Assembly (NCBI GenBank): GCA_022648165.1
Contig: JALCLX010000002.1
Coordinates: 62,001 to 126,000, forward strand
Source: Ancrocorticia sp.
GTDB taxonomy: Bacteria; Actinomycetota; Actinomycetes; Actinomycetales; Actinomycetaceae
DNA length: 64,000 nucleotides
Direction: 5' to 3'
Below are positions 27,514 through 39,209 of the stretch, piece after piece. Under the pieces are notes generated by a model. The model was given only the letters and a program-made list of their open reading frames with translations, made no database searches and was not told the origin of the DNA. Every line of letters begins with the position of its first letter. Positions within the stretch are counted from its first letter, which is position 1. A program made the position numbers and the translations under genes.

Positions 27514-27715
27514 AACTCTCTCTCACTGTTTGAGCGACCCACCGCATTGATAACGTTTTTATAACAATACCTTGTTGTTCGCCGTTATGGCGGTTAGATC
27601 TATCACTGTAGAATTCAAGAGTCTAATATCTGTTCCAGCGTACCCGCTAGACAATTAGCGCTGCCGTAAACCACGCGCAGCTACTCTGATCTATCGCGGT
27701 CGGAAAGGTTTCGTG

Positions 27716-29041
27716 ATGTCTGAGGATTCTCCCCTTTTCCCCTTGGTCCGCAAGGGCTATGATCGCGCCCAGGTGGATGAGCGTATCCATTCGCTCGAAG
27801 ATACACTTGCGCAAACCCGCTCGCATGTCGCAGCGCTCGACACCCGCATTCTCCGGTTGTCCGGCGAACTCGCGGAAGCGCAACGGACAGCAAAAGAAAA
27901 CGAGCATCCGAGCTACGGTGGGCTCGGCACGCGAGTCGAGCGGCTCCTACGCGCCACCGAACAACAAGCGTTGGACATTATGACGCGCGCAAATGCGGAA
28001 GCTGAACGTCTTGTCACAACAGCCCAACAGAAGGCTACGGCACTCGTCGCAAGCGCAGAGGCAGAGGCGAAACAGACACTCGACAGGGCACGTACATCCG
28101 CTGAACAGCTGCGTGCTACTGCGAAGGCGGAGGCGAATGCGCTATCTACGAACGCACAGCGCACAGCAGAGGAACTCGTGGCATCGGCAGAACGCGAAGC
28201 GGATCGTATCCGCACCCAAGCCGCGACGGAGGCCTCGGCATTGCGGTCACAGACTGCGCACGAACTGGAGCAACGCCGTATGGAAGCAGAAAAAGAGATC
28301 GCCGATCTCAAAGCGGACACAGAAGAGGCAGTCGCGAAACTCAAGGCCGATACAGAACGCGAAGCGGGCCGGATCCGGACTGAGGCAAATGAGGAAATCG
28401 CTGCGTTGCGTGCCGCAACAGAACGTGAAATCGCCGCGAATCGTGACCGGGATGCTACCGAGCGTGCGAAGTCCGAAGCGGAGACCCGCTCGAAGCTTGA
28501 AGCCATGGTGCGCGATGCAGAGGCACAGGCAGATCACGCGGAGCGCCGGCTCGGGGAGGCGACCGACCGCGCGAACGCTCTCACACAATCCAGCGAAGCA
28601 CAAGCGGCAAAGCTGATCGACGACGCACGCGAAGAAGCCCACACAGTACTGACCGCCGCACGCGAAGAGGCGAACGAACTCCGCCGCAAAGCCAGTGAAG
28701 AATCACAGGCAAAAATTGACGACGCGGAAGCCCACATCCGCATGCTGCAAGAACAACGCAACGCTCTCACGGCATATGTGGAGGACATGCGCGCAATGCT
28801 CGCCTCGTCCGATGCGGGACTCAGCCTGGCGAATATTGTGTCTGCCAGCGCGGCTCACGCCAATTCCGAAGGGCCGGAGCCGCAGGATTCGGCTGCAGAT
28901 TCTTCCGGGCCAGATGCTGAATCGGACGGCGCTGCTGAACCGGAAGACACGTCCGAACCGGAAAGTACACCTGATACGGAGAATGACGCCTCAGACACAG
29001 ATGGAGAGCAGCCCGACGCTGCTCAGGCGCCTTCTAACTGA
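27716..29041 (+). CDS. DivIVA-like long coiled-coil protein
   Basis: A 441-residue protein. The N-terminus (SPLFPLVRKGYDRAQVDERI) matches the DivIVA/Wag31 membrane-binding entry motif (F-x-x-V-x-x-G-Y-D-x-x-Q-V-D). Residues about 60-370 form a nearly uninterrupted coiled coil with repeated Ala/Glu/Arg heptads, and the last 60 residues are acidic and disordered. Such proteins organise cell poles, septa or cytoskeletal scaffolds in actinobacteria. ATG 27716 follows GGAAAGG at seven bases; the preceding GTG would add one residue. It is monocistronic, with convergent genes downstream. Confidence 0.8.
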   Translation: MSEDSPLFPLVRKGYDRAQVDERIHSLEDTLAQTRSHVAALDTRILRLSGELAEAQRTAKENEHPSYGGLGTRVERLLRATEQQALDIMTRANAEAERLVTTAQQKATALVASAEAEAKQTLDRARTSAEQLRATAKAEANALSTNAQRTAEELVASAEREADRIRTQAATEASALRSQTAHELEQRRMEAEKEIADLKADTEEAVAKLKADTEREAGRIRTEANEEIAALRAATEREIAANRDRDATERAKSEAETRSKLEAMVRDAEAQADHAERRLGEATDRANALTQSSEAQAAKLIDDAREEAHTVLTAAREEANELRRKASEESQAKIDDAEAHIRMLQEQRNALTAYVEDMRAMLASSDAGLSLANIVSASAAHANSEGPEPQDSAADSSGPDAESDGAAEPEDTSEPESTPDTENDASDTDGEQPDAAQAPSN

Positions 29042-29050
29042 GCGGTATTC

Positions 29051-29338
29051 TCACGTTGAACGGCCACGATGCTTCCAACAGGACGTGTGCCAGTGACGCC
29101 GCTGCTCTTGGCCGTATTGCGCTCCAAACAATGTATCTTCGGTCCACACCACCTCGTGGGATTCACCTACGAGGATGATCCCTTGGCAACCTGGGCATAC
29201 ATATTCCTTCGTGCCGCGTGCAATGTGGTGCACTTTGTACTGCGCACCATCGCGGCCCCGTTCGTAGTGGACCCCACCCATGGCGGCCTCGACGTTCAAC
29301 GGCTTCACGGGGCGCGTGTACTTCTTGGACCTACGCAT
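29051..29338 (-). CDS. Small putative zinc-binding protein coupled to nucS
   Basis: A 95-residue basic protein conserved next to nucS in actinobacteria (often labelled ATP/GTP-binding without visible support). It has a CPGC knuckle (EYVCPGCQGIIL) and a later HWHTSCW segment, together offering Cys/His ligands for one zinc. No Walker motif is present. Its ATG overlaps the nucS stop (TGATG), so translation is coupled and a role connected with NucS mismatch cleavage is plausible but unproven. Confidence 0.8.
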   Translation of the reverse strand: MRRSKKYTRPVKPLNVEAAMGGVHYERGRDGAQYKVHHIARGTKEYVCPGCQGIILVGESHEVVWTEDTLFGAQYGQEQRRHWHTSCWKHRGRST

Positions 29339-30033
29339 CAGAACAGCCTGCCCTCCGGATGGTCAATACCACGCATTTCGTCGTAATCGAGGATGACGCA
29401 TTCAATTCCGCGGTCTTCTGCCAAAGTTCTCGCCTGCGGTTTGATTTCTTGCGCCGCAAAGATACCACGCACAGGGGCTAGGAGCGGATCCCGCCCCAGC
29501 AATTCGAGGTAACGCGTCAGTTGTTCGACGCCGTCTATCTCTCCCCTTCGCTTGATTTCCACAGCAATATGCCCACCGTGTCCATCACGCACCAGTAGAT
29601 CCACGGGCCCGATAGGCGTGGGATACTCCCGGCGCACGAGCGAAACACCCTTCCCAAGGCGCTCCACTTGCTCTGCCAGGAGCCGTTGCAGATGGGCCTC
29701 AACTCCATCCTTCACGAGTCCCGGTTCCGTGCCTAACTCGTGGCTGATATCCGCGACTTTGGAAAAAATCCGGAGGATCAGGTGATCGTCCGTCTTCTGA
29801 TGCTCCACATCCCACACCTCGGCCACACCAATGTCCCGCTCGTCCGAATTCGGTTCGCGGATCAGGATGCGGCAAGGGGCCCCCATCCAGTTGAGTGGCT
29901 TGTAGGAACCCCCATCGGAGTGGACAAGCACGGAGCCGTCTGCTTTGACCATGATCATCCGCACAGCGCGATCAAGATGAGCATCCAGACGTCCCGAATA
30001 CTCCACACTGCATTCGGCGAAAACAACACGCAT
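29338..30033 (-). CDS. nucS: Mismatch-specific endonuclease NucS (EndoMS)
   Basis: A 231-residue nuclease that makes double-strand cuts at mispaired bases and replaces MutS/MutL repair in many actinobacteria. The C-terminal RecB-like core has [22 protein letters not shown] with the D...E-x-K catalytic signature, and QLTRYLELL follows. The N-terminal DNA-binding/dimerisation half starts [20 protein letters not shown] as usual. It lies 28 bp downstream of atpC on the same strand and is translationally coupled to the small zinc-type protein. No mutS or mutL is seen in this window. Confidence 0.93.
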   Translation of the reverse strand: MRVVFAECSVEYSGRLDAHLDRAVRMIMVKADGSVLVHSDGGSYKPLNWMGAPCRILIREPNSDERDIGVAEVWDVEHQKTDDHLILRIFSKVADISHELGTEPGLVKDGVEAHLQRLLAEQVERLGKGVSLVRREYPTPIGPVDLLVRDGHGGHIAVEIKRRGEIDGVEQLTRYLELLGRDPLLAPVRGIFAAQEIKPQARTLAEDRGIECVILDYDEMRGIDHPEGRLF

Positions 30034-30061
30034 AATGTATGCGCTCAGGCGCGGCCCGGCG

Positions 30062-30318
30062 CTACTCCCTCACGCGGTGGCCTTTATCGACCAAAATGTA
30101 GACGTGGTCTTGGTCCACGGTGGCAAATCCGCCGTCAACATCGAAGATACGATCGGCGCGCCCGTGAGACCGCACGGCCACACGGCCCTGCGAAAGCAAG
30201 GCTATCAGTGGAGTGTGGCCTTCAAGAATGCCCATCTCACCGCCTTCTGCGGGGATAGTCACCCTATCGGCTTCCCCACGCCACAGCAGCTCTGTAGGCG
30301 CGACGATGTCGATCTTCA

Positions 30319-30319
<1 letters not shown>
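30062..30319 (-). CDS. atpC: ATP synthase epsilon subunit, short form
   Basis: An 85-residue central-stalk subunit. It contains only the N-terminal beta-sandwich ([39 protein letters not shown]); the C-terminal helical hairpin of 120-140-residue epsilons, which mediates inhibition of ATP hydrolysis, is absent. Short epsilons are known in several actinobacteria. Its start overlaps the atpD stop by one base (TGATG). It is the last atp gene. Confidence 0.93.
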
Positions 30320-31794
<1,475 letters not shown>

Positions 31795-32730
31795 TTATGC
31801 TTCCTGCTTGAGCGCGTCTGCGCCCGAAACGATCTCTGTAATCTCAGTAGTGATCTCCGCCTGCCGCGCATTATTGGCCTTGCGGGTGTAATCCTGAATG
31901 AGCTGCTGCGCGTTCTCCGTAGCCGAATGCATGGCCTGTTGCCGCGAGGCAAGCTCAGAAGCGGCGGCAAGCAGCAACACGGATTTGATGCGGTGACTGA
32001 CGTACTTCGGGAGTAGCGCGTCAAATACTTCTTTTGCCGACGGCTCAAATTCGTAAAGCGGTGCCGTTCCCGGGGCGTAGTCCCCCAACTCGTCGCGCAG
32101 CGAGTCTTCCGGGGCGTCGTCGTCCTGATCAACAATCGCCATCGGGAGCATGTGGCGCTTTTGTACCACCTGGCGAACCATGGAGATGAACCGCGTGTAC
32201 ACAACGTGGATCTCTGCAAGTCCACCTTGATCCGCGGGCGCTAGGTATGCACTCAGAAGAGTCTGTGCGATATCGTCCATCGCCTCGTCGGTCGGATGAT
32301 CGGAATCGCCCATCCAGCTTTTCTCCACGGGGATACCACGGAAATGGCAGTAGCTTTCACCGCGCCGTCCCGTCACGTACAGAACCGGTTCCTTCCCTTC
32401 ATCGCGCAGCTCCTGCATGAACTTTTCCGCCTCACGCAGCACAGAGGCCGAGTATGCTCCCGCCATTCCGCGATCGGACGTCACCACCAAGACGCCAACC
32501 CGATTCGTATCCGTCCGTTCCACGAGGAAAGGATGATTCGCCGTCAGATCGTGCGAGGCCACCGCTGCCAGGGAACGTGTGAGAACCCGCGCGTACGGAT
32601 CCAAACTTTCTGCGGATTCGCGAGCCTTCGAGATACGGGAGGCAGCGATCAGCTCCATCGCGCGGAAGACCTTCTCCAAGGTGGATGTCGCGCGAATCTT
32701 CTCTTTGAAGACTCTCTGTGCTCCAGCCAC
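31795..32730 (-). CDS. atpG: ATP synthase F1 gamma subunit
   Basis: A 311-residue rotor shaft of F1. The N-terminal helix (RVFKEKIRATSTLEKVFRAMELIAASRISKA) and the C-terminal helix (AQQLIQDYTRKANNARQAEITTEITEIVSGA) are the family's coiled-coil pair. It is located between atpA (2 bp upstream) and atpD. Confidence 0.96.
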   Translation of the reverse strand: MAGAQRVFKEKIRATSTLEKVFRAMELIAASRISKARESAESLDPYARVLTRSLAAVASHDLTANHPFLVERTDTNRVGVLVVTSDRGMAGAYSASVLREAEKFMQELRDEGKEPVLYVTGRRGESYCHFRGIPVEKSWMGDSDHPTDEAMDDIAQTLLSAYLAPADQGGLAEIHVVYTRFISMVRQVVQKRHMLPMAIVDQDDDAPEDSLRDELGDYAPGTAPLYEFEPSAKEVFDALLPKYVSHRIKSVLLLAAASELASRQQAMHSATENAQQLIQDYTRKANNARQAEITTEITEIVSGADALKQEA

Positions 32731-32732
32731 CG

Positions 32733-34358
32733 TCAGCCTCGCTTTGCCCGAACGAGTGTCTCCTGGACAGCTTCAGTTTCTACTTCTGCTTCATCCGCTT
32801 TGATCAGGCCCTGAGAGATGAGGAACGAATGCTGGAACTCGCCAACAACCGCCCGCAACGCTTCTCCCGTTTCCTTTCCTAGCTGGCCCGTTTGAGCGAT
32901 CGTGTCCATCACGTCCGAGTTGTGGCGCACGTAGTCCAGCAGGCCCTTTTCAAACTCGTGAACAAGGTCCAACGGAACATCATCTAAGAAACCATTCGTG
33001 CCGGCCCAGATCGAGACCACTTGCTCTTCCACCGTGTACGGCGTGTACTGCGGCTGCTTGAGCAACTCCATCAGGCGTTGGCCCCTCGTGAGCTGCTGGC
33101 GCGTTGTTGCGTCCAAATCGGAGGCGAACATTGCGAAAGCCGCCTGGGCACGATACTGCGCCAACGTAATCTTGAGGGTGCCAGCGACTTTCTTCATCGC
33201 CTTGACCTGCGCGTCGCCACCAACTCGGGAAACCGAAATGCCCACATCAACAGCTGGGCGCTGATTCGCGTTGAAAAGATCAGACTGCAGGAATATCTGC
33301 CCATCGGTAATCGAGATGACGTTGGTGGGAATGTACGCAGAAACGTCATTCGCCTTCGTCTCAATGATGGGCAGCCCCGTCATGGAACCACCACCGAGTT
33401 CGTCAGAAAGCTTTGCGCACCTCTCAAGTAAGCGAGAGTGGAGATAGAACACATCGCCGGGGTATGCCTCGCGCCCCGGCGGGCGGCGCAGCAGCAACGA
33501 AACAGCCCGGTATGCTTCCGCCTGCTTCGAAAGATCGTCGAAAACGATCAATACGTGCTTGCCGCCGTACATCCAGTGCTGGCCAATCGCCGATCCCGTG
33601 TAGGGAGCCAGGTACTTGAAACCAGCAGGGTCCGAAGCCGGCGATGCGACGATCGTGGTGTATTCCATCGCACCCGCCTTCTGCAGCGTGGAACGTACCG
33701 AGGCTATCGTGGAACCCTTCTGCCCGATAGCCACGTAGATGCATCGCACCTGTTTCTTTGGATCGCCCGTTTCCCAGTTGTCCTTCTGATTCAAAATCGT
33801 ATCGATCGCAAGGGCCGTTTTGCCGGTCTGGCGATCACCGATAATGAGCTGCCGCTGGCCTCGACCAATCGGAATCATGGCGTCAATAGCCTTGATACCG
33901 GTCTGAAGAGGCTCGTGAACGCTCTTGCGCATCATTACGCCTGGCGCCTGCAGCTCCAACGGCCGGCGGCCCTCGATCCCGTCAATCGTCCCGAGACCAT
34001 CAATTGGCTTGCCCAGCGGATCCACTGTACGGCCGAGGTAGCCGTCTCCGATTGGAACGGACAGCACTTCGCCCGTGCGGCGAACTTCTTGGCCCTCTTC
34101 TATGCTGGTGAAATCACCGAGCACCACAACACCGATGTGCCGCTCTTCCAGGTTCATTGCGAGCCCGAGCGTGCCGTCCTCGAATGTGAGGAGCTCATTC
34201 GCCATCGTGCCGGCAAGTCCCTCAACGTGCGCGATTCCATCGGCCGTAAGCGTCACATGTCCGACTTCCTCACTCACGGCTTTTTCCGGTTTGTACGAGC
34301 GCACAAAACTGTCCAGTGCGGCCTCGATCTCATCCGGCCGGATTGTCAGTTCAGCCAT
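32733..34358 (-). CDS. atpA: ATP synthase F1 alpha subunit
   Basis: A 541-residue non-catalytic nucleotide-binding subunit. Walker A is [14 protein letters not shown], preceded by [12 protein letters not shown]; Walker B is [17 protein letters not shown]; the C-terminal signature [14 protein letters not shown] is present. ATG 34358 ([18 protein letters not shown]) matches relatives and has AAGGAAAG upstream. An in-frame start five codons earlier is less likely. Confidence 0.97.
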   Translation of the reverse strand: MAELTIRPDEIEAALDSFVRSYKPEKAVSEEVGHVTLTADGIAHVEGLAGTMANELLTFEDGTLGLAMNLEERHIGVVVLGDFTSIEEGQEVRRTGEVLSVPIGDGYLGRTVDPLGKPIDGLGTIDGIEGRRPLELQAPGVMMRKSVHEPLQTGIKAIDAMIPIGRGQRQLIIGDRQTGKTALAIDTILNQKDNWETGDPKKQVRCIYVAIGQKGSTIASVRSTLQKAGAMEYTTIVASPASDPAGFKYLAPYTGSAIGQHWMYGGKHVLIVFDDLSKQAEAYRAVSLLLRRPPGREAYPGDVFYLHSRLLERCAKLSDELGGGSMTGLPIIETKANDVSAYIPTNVISITDGQIFLQSDLFNANQRPAVDVGISVSRVGGDAQVKAMKKVAGTLKITLAQYRAQAAFAMFASDLDATTRQQLTRGQRLMELLKQPQYTPYTVEEQVVSIWAGTNGFLDDVPLDLVHEFEKGLLDYVRHNSDVMDTIAQTGQLGKETGEALRAVVGEFQHSFLISQGLIKADEAEVETEAVQETLVRAKRG

Positions 34359-34408
34359 TCTTCTTTCCTTCACTTCTTACAGCGCGAGCCTGATTGGGCG
34401 GACACCCA

Positions 34409-35215
34409 TTACTTCGTCATCAATTCCTTGGCATTGTTGATACGCGTTGCGAGGGTGCCATCAATGACATCTTCGCCAATGTGAATCCGTATGCCTCCGA
34501 CCACAGAAGGCCGAACGGTCACGTGGACCGCCACAGCCTCTCCATACCGTTCGCTCAGAATGCGCGTCAGACGCGCGATCTGGGCTGGTGTGAGTTCCCT
34601 TGCCACCGTTACTGAAGCGATGAGATGGCGTCCACATTCTCCCGCAGCATCGATGTATTGACTGAGCGCGAAAGCGATCGTCGGATCCGGCGCCCGATGA
34701 ACGGCCCGAATAAGCAAGTCGAGCGATTCAGGAAGCAAGTGCACGAATACCGTACGCGCCAGCTCTTCACGTTTCTCAGCGGGCACCGCACGATCTCCCA
34801 ATGCCACGCGGAGCGCACGCTGCCGGCCCAGGAGACGCAGAATACGGTACAACTGTTCTTCGACATCGGACAGGCGATTGCCCTTCGATGCGGATTCCAG
34901 CAACGTCTGAACTCCGAGAGCTTCAAACGCATTCAGAAAATCGTCGTCGCGCGACCACCGCTGAGCCACCACGTAAACAACGATATCCAGGACATGCGAA
35001 TCTACCTTCCCGAAGAAAATCGTCCGTGCGAGAGCCGTACGGTCGTCTACTGTGCGCGATGTGTCTGTCAGTGAACGGCGGAGCGCACCAGATTCGGACA
35101 GAGCATCCGCTACCCAGAAGAGCTGATTACCCCATTCCCGGCCATCTTCCGAGGACTGGAGCACCGCCTCCCACGTAACCTGTGCGCTGTGTAACGCCTC
35201 CCCACGACTATGCAT
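34409..35215 (-). CDS. atpH: ATP synthase F1 delta subunit
   Basis: A 268-residue peripheral-stalk subunit, longer than E. coli delta (177) but typical for actinobacteria. The C-terminal OSCP signature reads VARELTPAQIARLTRILSER followed by VHVTVRPSVVGGIRIHIGED. It begins directly after the atpF stop and connects the b-subunit stalk to the top of F1. Confidence 0.93.
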   Translation of the reverse strand: MHSRGEALHSAQVTWEAVLQSSEDGREWGNQLFWVADALSESGALRRSLTDTSRTVDDRTALARTIFFGKVDSHVLDIVVYVVAQRWSRDDDFLNAFEALGVQTLLESASKGNRLSDVEEQLYRILRLLGRQRALRVALGDRAVPAEKREELARTVFVHLLPESLDLLIRAVHRAPDPTIAFALSQYIDAAGECGRHLIASVTVARELTPAQIARLTRILSERYGEAVAVHVTVRPSVVGGIRIHIGEDVIDGTLATRINNAKELMTK

Positions 35216-35748
35216 CTACTGTTCCTTGATTCCCGCGTTCTCCGCTTCGAGCTGATCCAAAAAGCCGTCCACCACATTCTGTGAAACCGTGGGATCCAAA
35301 ACCTGCTCTCCCACGATGCGCTGAGCGAGGTCAATCGCAACAACTCCAATCTTCGCCTGAAGAGTGCGTTGCGCCGACTGCGCGTCTGCTTCAATCTGAC
35401 GTTTCGACGTCTCAGCTATCCGCTGCGCCTCAGCTTCTGCACGCTTCTGCGCGGCTGCCACGATGTCCGCCGCGTTGGACTGGGCCTGTTCGCGAATCCG
35501 CGCGGCCTCCTTGCGTGCGTCATCAACCTGCGACGAAAGTGCGGCGCGCTCAGATGCGATCTCCTCGCGGGCCTTCTCTGCAGCATGCAACCCGGCGTCA
35601 ATCTTATCGTGCCGTTCGTCGAGTGTACGGATAAATGCCGGCCATGCGATCTTGTACACCACGAAGGCCACAACGATGAACGATACTGTTCCCCAGACAA
35701 GGTCCGGCACCGCCGGGAGAATCAGCGAGTGTTCCTCCGCAAACATCA

Positions 35749-35749
<1 letters not shown>
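35216..35749 (-). CDS. atpF: ATP synthase F0 b subunit
   Basis: A 177-residue stalk protein. One N-terminal membrane helix (residues about 17-37, LVWGTVSFIVVAFVVYKIAW) is followed by a long charged coiled coil (LDERHDKIDAGLHAAEKARE). It overlaps the atpE stop by one base (TGATGATG). The start may be the first or second Met. Confidence 0.95.
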
Positions 35750-35997
<248 letters not shown>

Positions 35998-36834
35998 TTA
36001 GTGCTCAGAAATCGACAGCGAAATGTACGCTGCCGATAGGAGCGCAAAGATGTAGGCCTGCAAGCAGGCGATGAAGATTTCAAAGAATGTAAACGCAATG
36101 CCACCGAGTAGTGTGAGCGATCCAAAGGCGAAGCCGGAAAGGCCGCCAACGGAGAAATACAGCGCATTGGCACCTACAAAGCACAGCACCAGTACCAAGT
36201 GACCCGAGACCATGTTGGCAAGAAGTCGCAAGGCCAAAGTGACGGGCCGCAGAACGAATGTTGAGAGGATCTCGATGGGCGTCATCAGCGGATAAATGAA
36301 CTTCGGTACACCCGCCGGGAAAAGCTGTCCTTTGAAGAAGCGCCCCAAACCGCGTTCTTTGATTCCGGCGGCGATGAAGGCGACATAAGCGACCAGGGCA
36401 TAAATCATGGGCATGCCCACAAGCGCCGTACCTGCAATCTGGAGGCCCGGTATGGCGCCGGTCAGGTTCATGAACAAGATACCCAAGAAGATTGTGGCGA
36501 GAAGTGGCTGGTAAGGCTTCGCCTTATCCCCCAGAAGTTCCTCACCGATCGATTTCTTCGAAAAATCGAGCAATAGCTCTACGGCACTCTGAACGCGCCC
36601 CGGAACCAACTTTGCCCGTTTCGCATAAAGGATCAGCATAGTGCACAATGCGATCACCGAAATCAGGCGAACCATAATGACACGGTTGATTTCAAACGGT
36701 GTGCCCGCAAACAGAATCGGATCGGGGAAGAATTCATCTAGCGACGGCGGTGTGAATGAATTGTCGCTAGCGGTGAGGAATGACCCTGTGGCAAGCGCTG
36801 TGAGCGTGGTTACCAACAAGCCGCGTCCTTCCAT
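35998..36834 (-). CDS. atpB: ATP synthase F0 a subunit
   Basis: A 278-residue stator membrane protein forming the proton half-channels. The essential Arg lies in PVTLALRLLANMVSGHLVL, and PLMTPIEILS and the C-terminal FIACLQAYIFALLSAAYIS are family landmarks. The ATG at 36834 lacks a good ribosome site; a TTG five codons later follows GGAAGGA at ideal spacing and may be the real start. Confidence 0.94.
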   Translation of the reverse strand: MEGRGLLVTTLTALATGSFLTASDNSFTPPSLDEFFPDPILFAGTPFEINRVIMVRLISVIALCTMLILYAKRAKLVPGRVQSAVELLLDFSKKSIGEELLGDKAKPYQPLLATIFLGILFMNLTGAIPGLQIAGTALVGMPMIYALVAYVAFIAAGIKERGLGRFFKGQLFPAGVPKFIYPLMTPIEILSTFVLRPVTLALRLLANMVSGHLVLVLCFVGANALYFSVGGLSGFAFGSLTLLGGIAFTFFEIFIACLQAYIFALLSAAYISLSISEH

Positions 36835-36897
36835 GAGATGGTGGCAGTGCTGTACGCACGCCTTCGATTGTACAGAGAAAAGGGGAAGAGTACGAAC

Positions 36898-37449
36898 CTA
36901 ATTCGACGAATGCCAGATAGCGTCATTGCCAGTTTCTGCGCCGACGACGCCGTCACCACCATCCGTCGATTCGTTCTTCGGATCTTTACCCCACGGTAAT
37001 GGGGCAATATTAGTGTAGTCGGGCGCGGGAGTTGAGAACACTACTATTGTTAGGACTATCAAGGACACCACAATCGCCAACGCCAGTGCGACGAGGAAAA
37101 ACTGCCGGTCAACTACGGTAGACAACGATTGGATGAGCACCACAAGCGCCACAACAATCGCTATTTTTGCGAGGTATCCCACCACTATAAGAACCGCGCG
37201 GACCTTAGCTTTTCGCCCTGTCCCAACCTTTCGCTCAGTTCCGATCAGCACGCCCGTAGAAAGATCGGCGAGCACGCCCACAGCGCCTCCCAAAAACACG
37301 CCAATCGCGCCCGCGGCGGATCCGAATGCGAAAGCCGCGAGTGTGGCGAGCACGCCACCTCCTCCGACGATCGCAAGAGAGAGCATGGCGAAACGCTTAC
37401 CGACTGTCCGCGCATAACGGCTATCCGCTGTCAGGCTTGTTTCTCTCAT
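36898..37449 (-). CDS. AtpI-like small membrane protein
   Basis: A 183-residue protein with four hydrophobic segments (FAMLSLAIVGGGGVLATLAAFAFG, IGVFLGGAVGVLADL, AVLIVVGYLAKIAIVVALVVLIQ, FFLVALALAIVVSLIVLTIVVFST) and an acidic tail. Its position just before atpB matches the AtpI/Unc I slot, a putative assembly factor for the c-ring. The long frame extends upstream to 37737, but the extension lacks protein character; ATG 37449 overlaps the stop of the upstream gene (TGATG), which fixes the start. Confidence 0.8.
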   Translation of the reverse strand: MRETSLTADSRYARTVGKRFAMLSLAIVGGGGVLATLAAFAFGSAAGAIGVFLGGAVGVLADLSTGVLIGTERKVGTGRKAKVRAVLIVVGYLAKIAIVVALVVLIQSLSTVVDRQFFLVALALAIVVSLIVLTIVVFSTPAPDYTNIAPLPWGKDPKNESTDGGDGVVGAETGNDAIWHSSN

Positions 37450-38570
37450 CAGCCATCCTGCTTTGGTACGTCGTCCGCGTCCGGTCCGTTCCCATGGAGC
37501 AGACGCACGGTCACTGCGATTCCAACGAGAATGGCGATAGCCGTGATAGGAAGCACATACCGCGGCCTCACCATAACCAGTGCCACGCAAGAAAATGAGA
37601 AAATTGCGGCCCACATATATTCCACGAGGACGGCTCCGGCATGCGAATGCCCTTTGCGGAGAAGCCTGTGATGGAGATGCCCTGCATCCGCGTGGAACGG
37701 CGATTGGCCGCGCGCCAAGCGCCTCAAAACCGCCCAAGCGAAGTCAAGTAGTGGTAAAAAGAGCACCGCAATGGGAACCAGAATCGGAAGGATCGGAGGG
37801 ATTGCGTATCCCACTGTGGCATTTTCCGGATCAATCTGGCCAGTCACTAGAATGCCAGCACCAGCCATGACGGTACCGAGCATCAGCGCTCCGGAATCTC
37901 CCATGAATATGCGCGCGGGATGGAAATTGTGCGGGAGGAAGCCTACACAGATCCCAACCAATCCTGAGACTACGGCGCTGGCAACGGAGGCGTAGTCGCC
38001 CGGCGACGAGTTGCGCGCGAGGTAGTAGGAGTATACGAAGAAGGACATACCAGCAATACCCACGATGCCTGTAGCAAGGCCATCGAGCCCATCAACAAAG
38101 TTCACCGCGTTGGCCACAATCACCACAATGATGACCGTGAGAAAAAGCGTGAGCCTCGTGGACCCCACCGTGAGCCCCATCAACGGCACGGTGATCAGCT
38201 GCACGCCCTGCCATGCCATGATCCCGGCCGCAAGAATCTCACCGGCCAGCTTGGTATACCAGTCGAGCTCCCAGATGTCATCAATGACACCCACTAGGCA
38301 CATCACGCCCGCGCCGATGACCACGCCCCACACGCCTGCACCAGCCGCGAAAACCCGCGCGAGATAGGGTATCTGCGATGCGATTCCGAGAGCGGCGACA
38401 AAGCCGCCGTACATCGCTAAGCCCCCCAGGCGCGGGATGGGAACTTTGTGGACATCGCGATCGCGCACCTGTGTCATCGCCCCCACGAGCAACGCTAACC
38501 GGCGCGCCGGTGGCACCAATACGTAGGTGAACACGGCTGCAAGGACCATGATCAGCAAATAGACGCGCAC
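37449..38570 (-). CDS. MraY/WecA-family polyprenyl-phosphate sugar-1-phosphate transferase
   Basis: A 373-residue polytopic membrane enzyme. Family motifs are DVHKVPIPRLGGLAMYGG, the Asp pair in CLVGVIDDIWELDWYTKLAGEI, NAVNFVDGLDGLATG, MGDSGALMLG and the His motif in DAGHLHHRLLRKGHSH. In actinobacteria this gene beside the atp operon is the WecA type, which transfers GlcNAc-1-phosphate to decaprenyl phosphate to start cell-wall polymers; the exact sugar here is inferred. It is translationally coupled to the AtpI-like gene. Confidence 0.88.
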   Translation of the reverse strand: MRVYLLIMVLAAVFTYVLVPPARRLALLVGAMTQVRDRDVHKVPIPRLGGLAMYGGFVAALGIASQIPYLARVFAAGAGVWGVVIGAGVMCLVGVIDDIWELDWYTKLAGEILAAGIMAWQGVQLITVPLMGLTVGSTRLTLFLTVIIVVIVANAVNFVDGLDGLATGIVGIAGMSFFVYSYYLARNSSPGDYASVASAVVSGLVGICVGFLPHNFHPARIFMGDSGALMLGTVMAGAGILVTGQIDPENATVGYAIPPILPILVPIAVLFLPLLDFAWAVLRRLARGQSPFHADAGHLHHRLLRKGHSHAGAVLVEYMWAAIFSFSCVALVMVRPRYVLPITAIAILVGIAVTVRLLHGNGPDADDVPKQDG

Positions 38571-38581
38571 CTTGTAACCCT

Positions 38582-39205
38582 TCAGTTGCCGGCAGCCACG
38601 CCCACCACAGCGTCCGCAGCGATCGCTCCTTCACGCACTACTGTGAGCGTCTCGCCCACAATAACCACAGTGGACGGCTCACCGCCACGCGACTGGCCGC
38701 CATCTAGGTAGACAGCAACGCGAGAGCCAAGTTGCCGCTGCGCGTCCGCCACAGTAAGTGCGGGAGCGTGCCCAGTGAGGTTCGCGCTCGACACTGCGAG
38801 CGGTCCGAGTTCCGTCAAGAGCTTTCGGGCAAAGGCGTCGTCGGGCATACGCAGCGCTACGGTACCATTCGTTTCGCCCAGATCCCAGCCGATCTCCGGA
38901 CGTGCAGGGACCACCACTGTCAATGCACCCGGCCAGAATGCCTCCATTAATGCCTGCGCCTGAGGAGTAATAACAGCGGCCAAACGGCGGGCATCGTCCA
39001 AAGAAGCAACTAAGACAGGTGATGGTTTTTCCCGGCCGCGGCCCTTCGCGGTGAGCAAAGTGTTCACCGCCGCTACGGAAAACGGGTCCGCACCTACCCC
39101 GTACACCGTGTCAGTGGGCAGCACGATCAATTCCCCGCGCGAGATAGCATCCCGCGCAGCAGATATTGCCTGTTCCTCGTTCGTACGGCATTCGATTACG
39201 CTCAC
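38582..39205 (-). CDS. L-threonylcarbamoyladenylate synthase (TsaC/Sua5/YwlC)
   Basis: A 207-residue YrdC-fold enzyme that makes threonylcarbamoyl-AMP for the t6A37 modification of ANN-decoding tRNAs. Signatures are LIVLPTDTVYGVGADPF, AKGRGREKPSPVLVAS, FWPGALTVVV and VALRMPDDAFARKLL. It lies 4 bp after prmC and 11 bp before the WecA-like gene, the usual actinobacterial order. Confidence 0.92.
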   Translation of the reverse strand: MSVIECRTNEEQAISAARDAISRGELIVLPTDTVYGVGADPFSVAAVNTLLTAKGRGREKPSPVLVASLDDARRLAAVITPQAQALMEAFWPGALTVVVPARPEIGWDLGETNGTVALRMPDDAFARKLLTELGPLAVSSANLTGHAPALTVADAQRQLGSRVAVYLDGGQSRGGEPSTVVIVGETLTVVREGAIAADAVVGVAAGN

Positions 39206-39209
39206 CGAA

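Noticed and set aside
27913..28506. Ser/Ala-rich minus-strand frame inside the DivIVA-like gene
   Set aside because: Its composition is the complement of the Glu/Ala/Arg coiled-coil codons; not a gene.
33438..34484. 348-codon plus-strand frame
   Set aside because: Antisense to atpA; composition is a mirror of the real gene.
37450..37737. Upstream extension of the AtpI-like frame
   Set aside because: It overlaps the WecA-like gene; the start at 37449 is fixed by the TGATG overlap.
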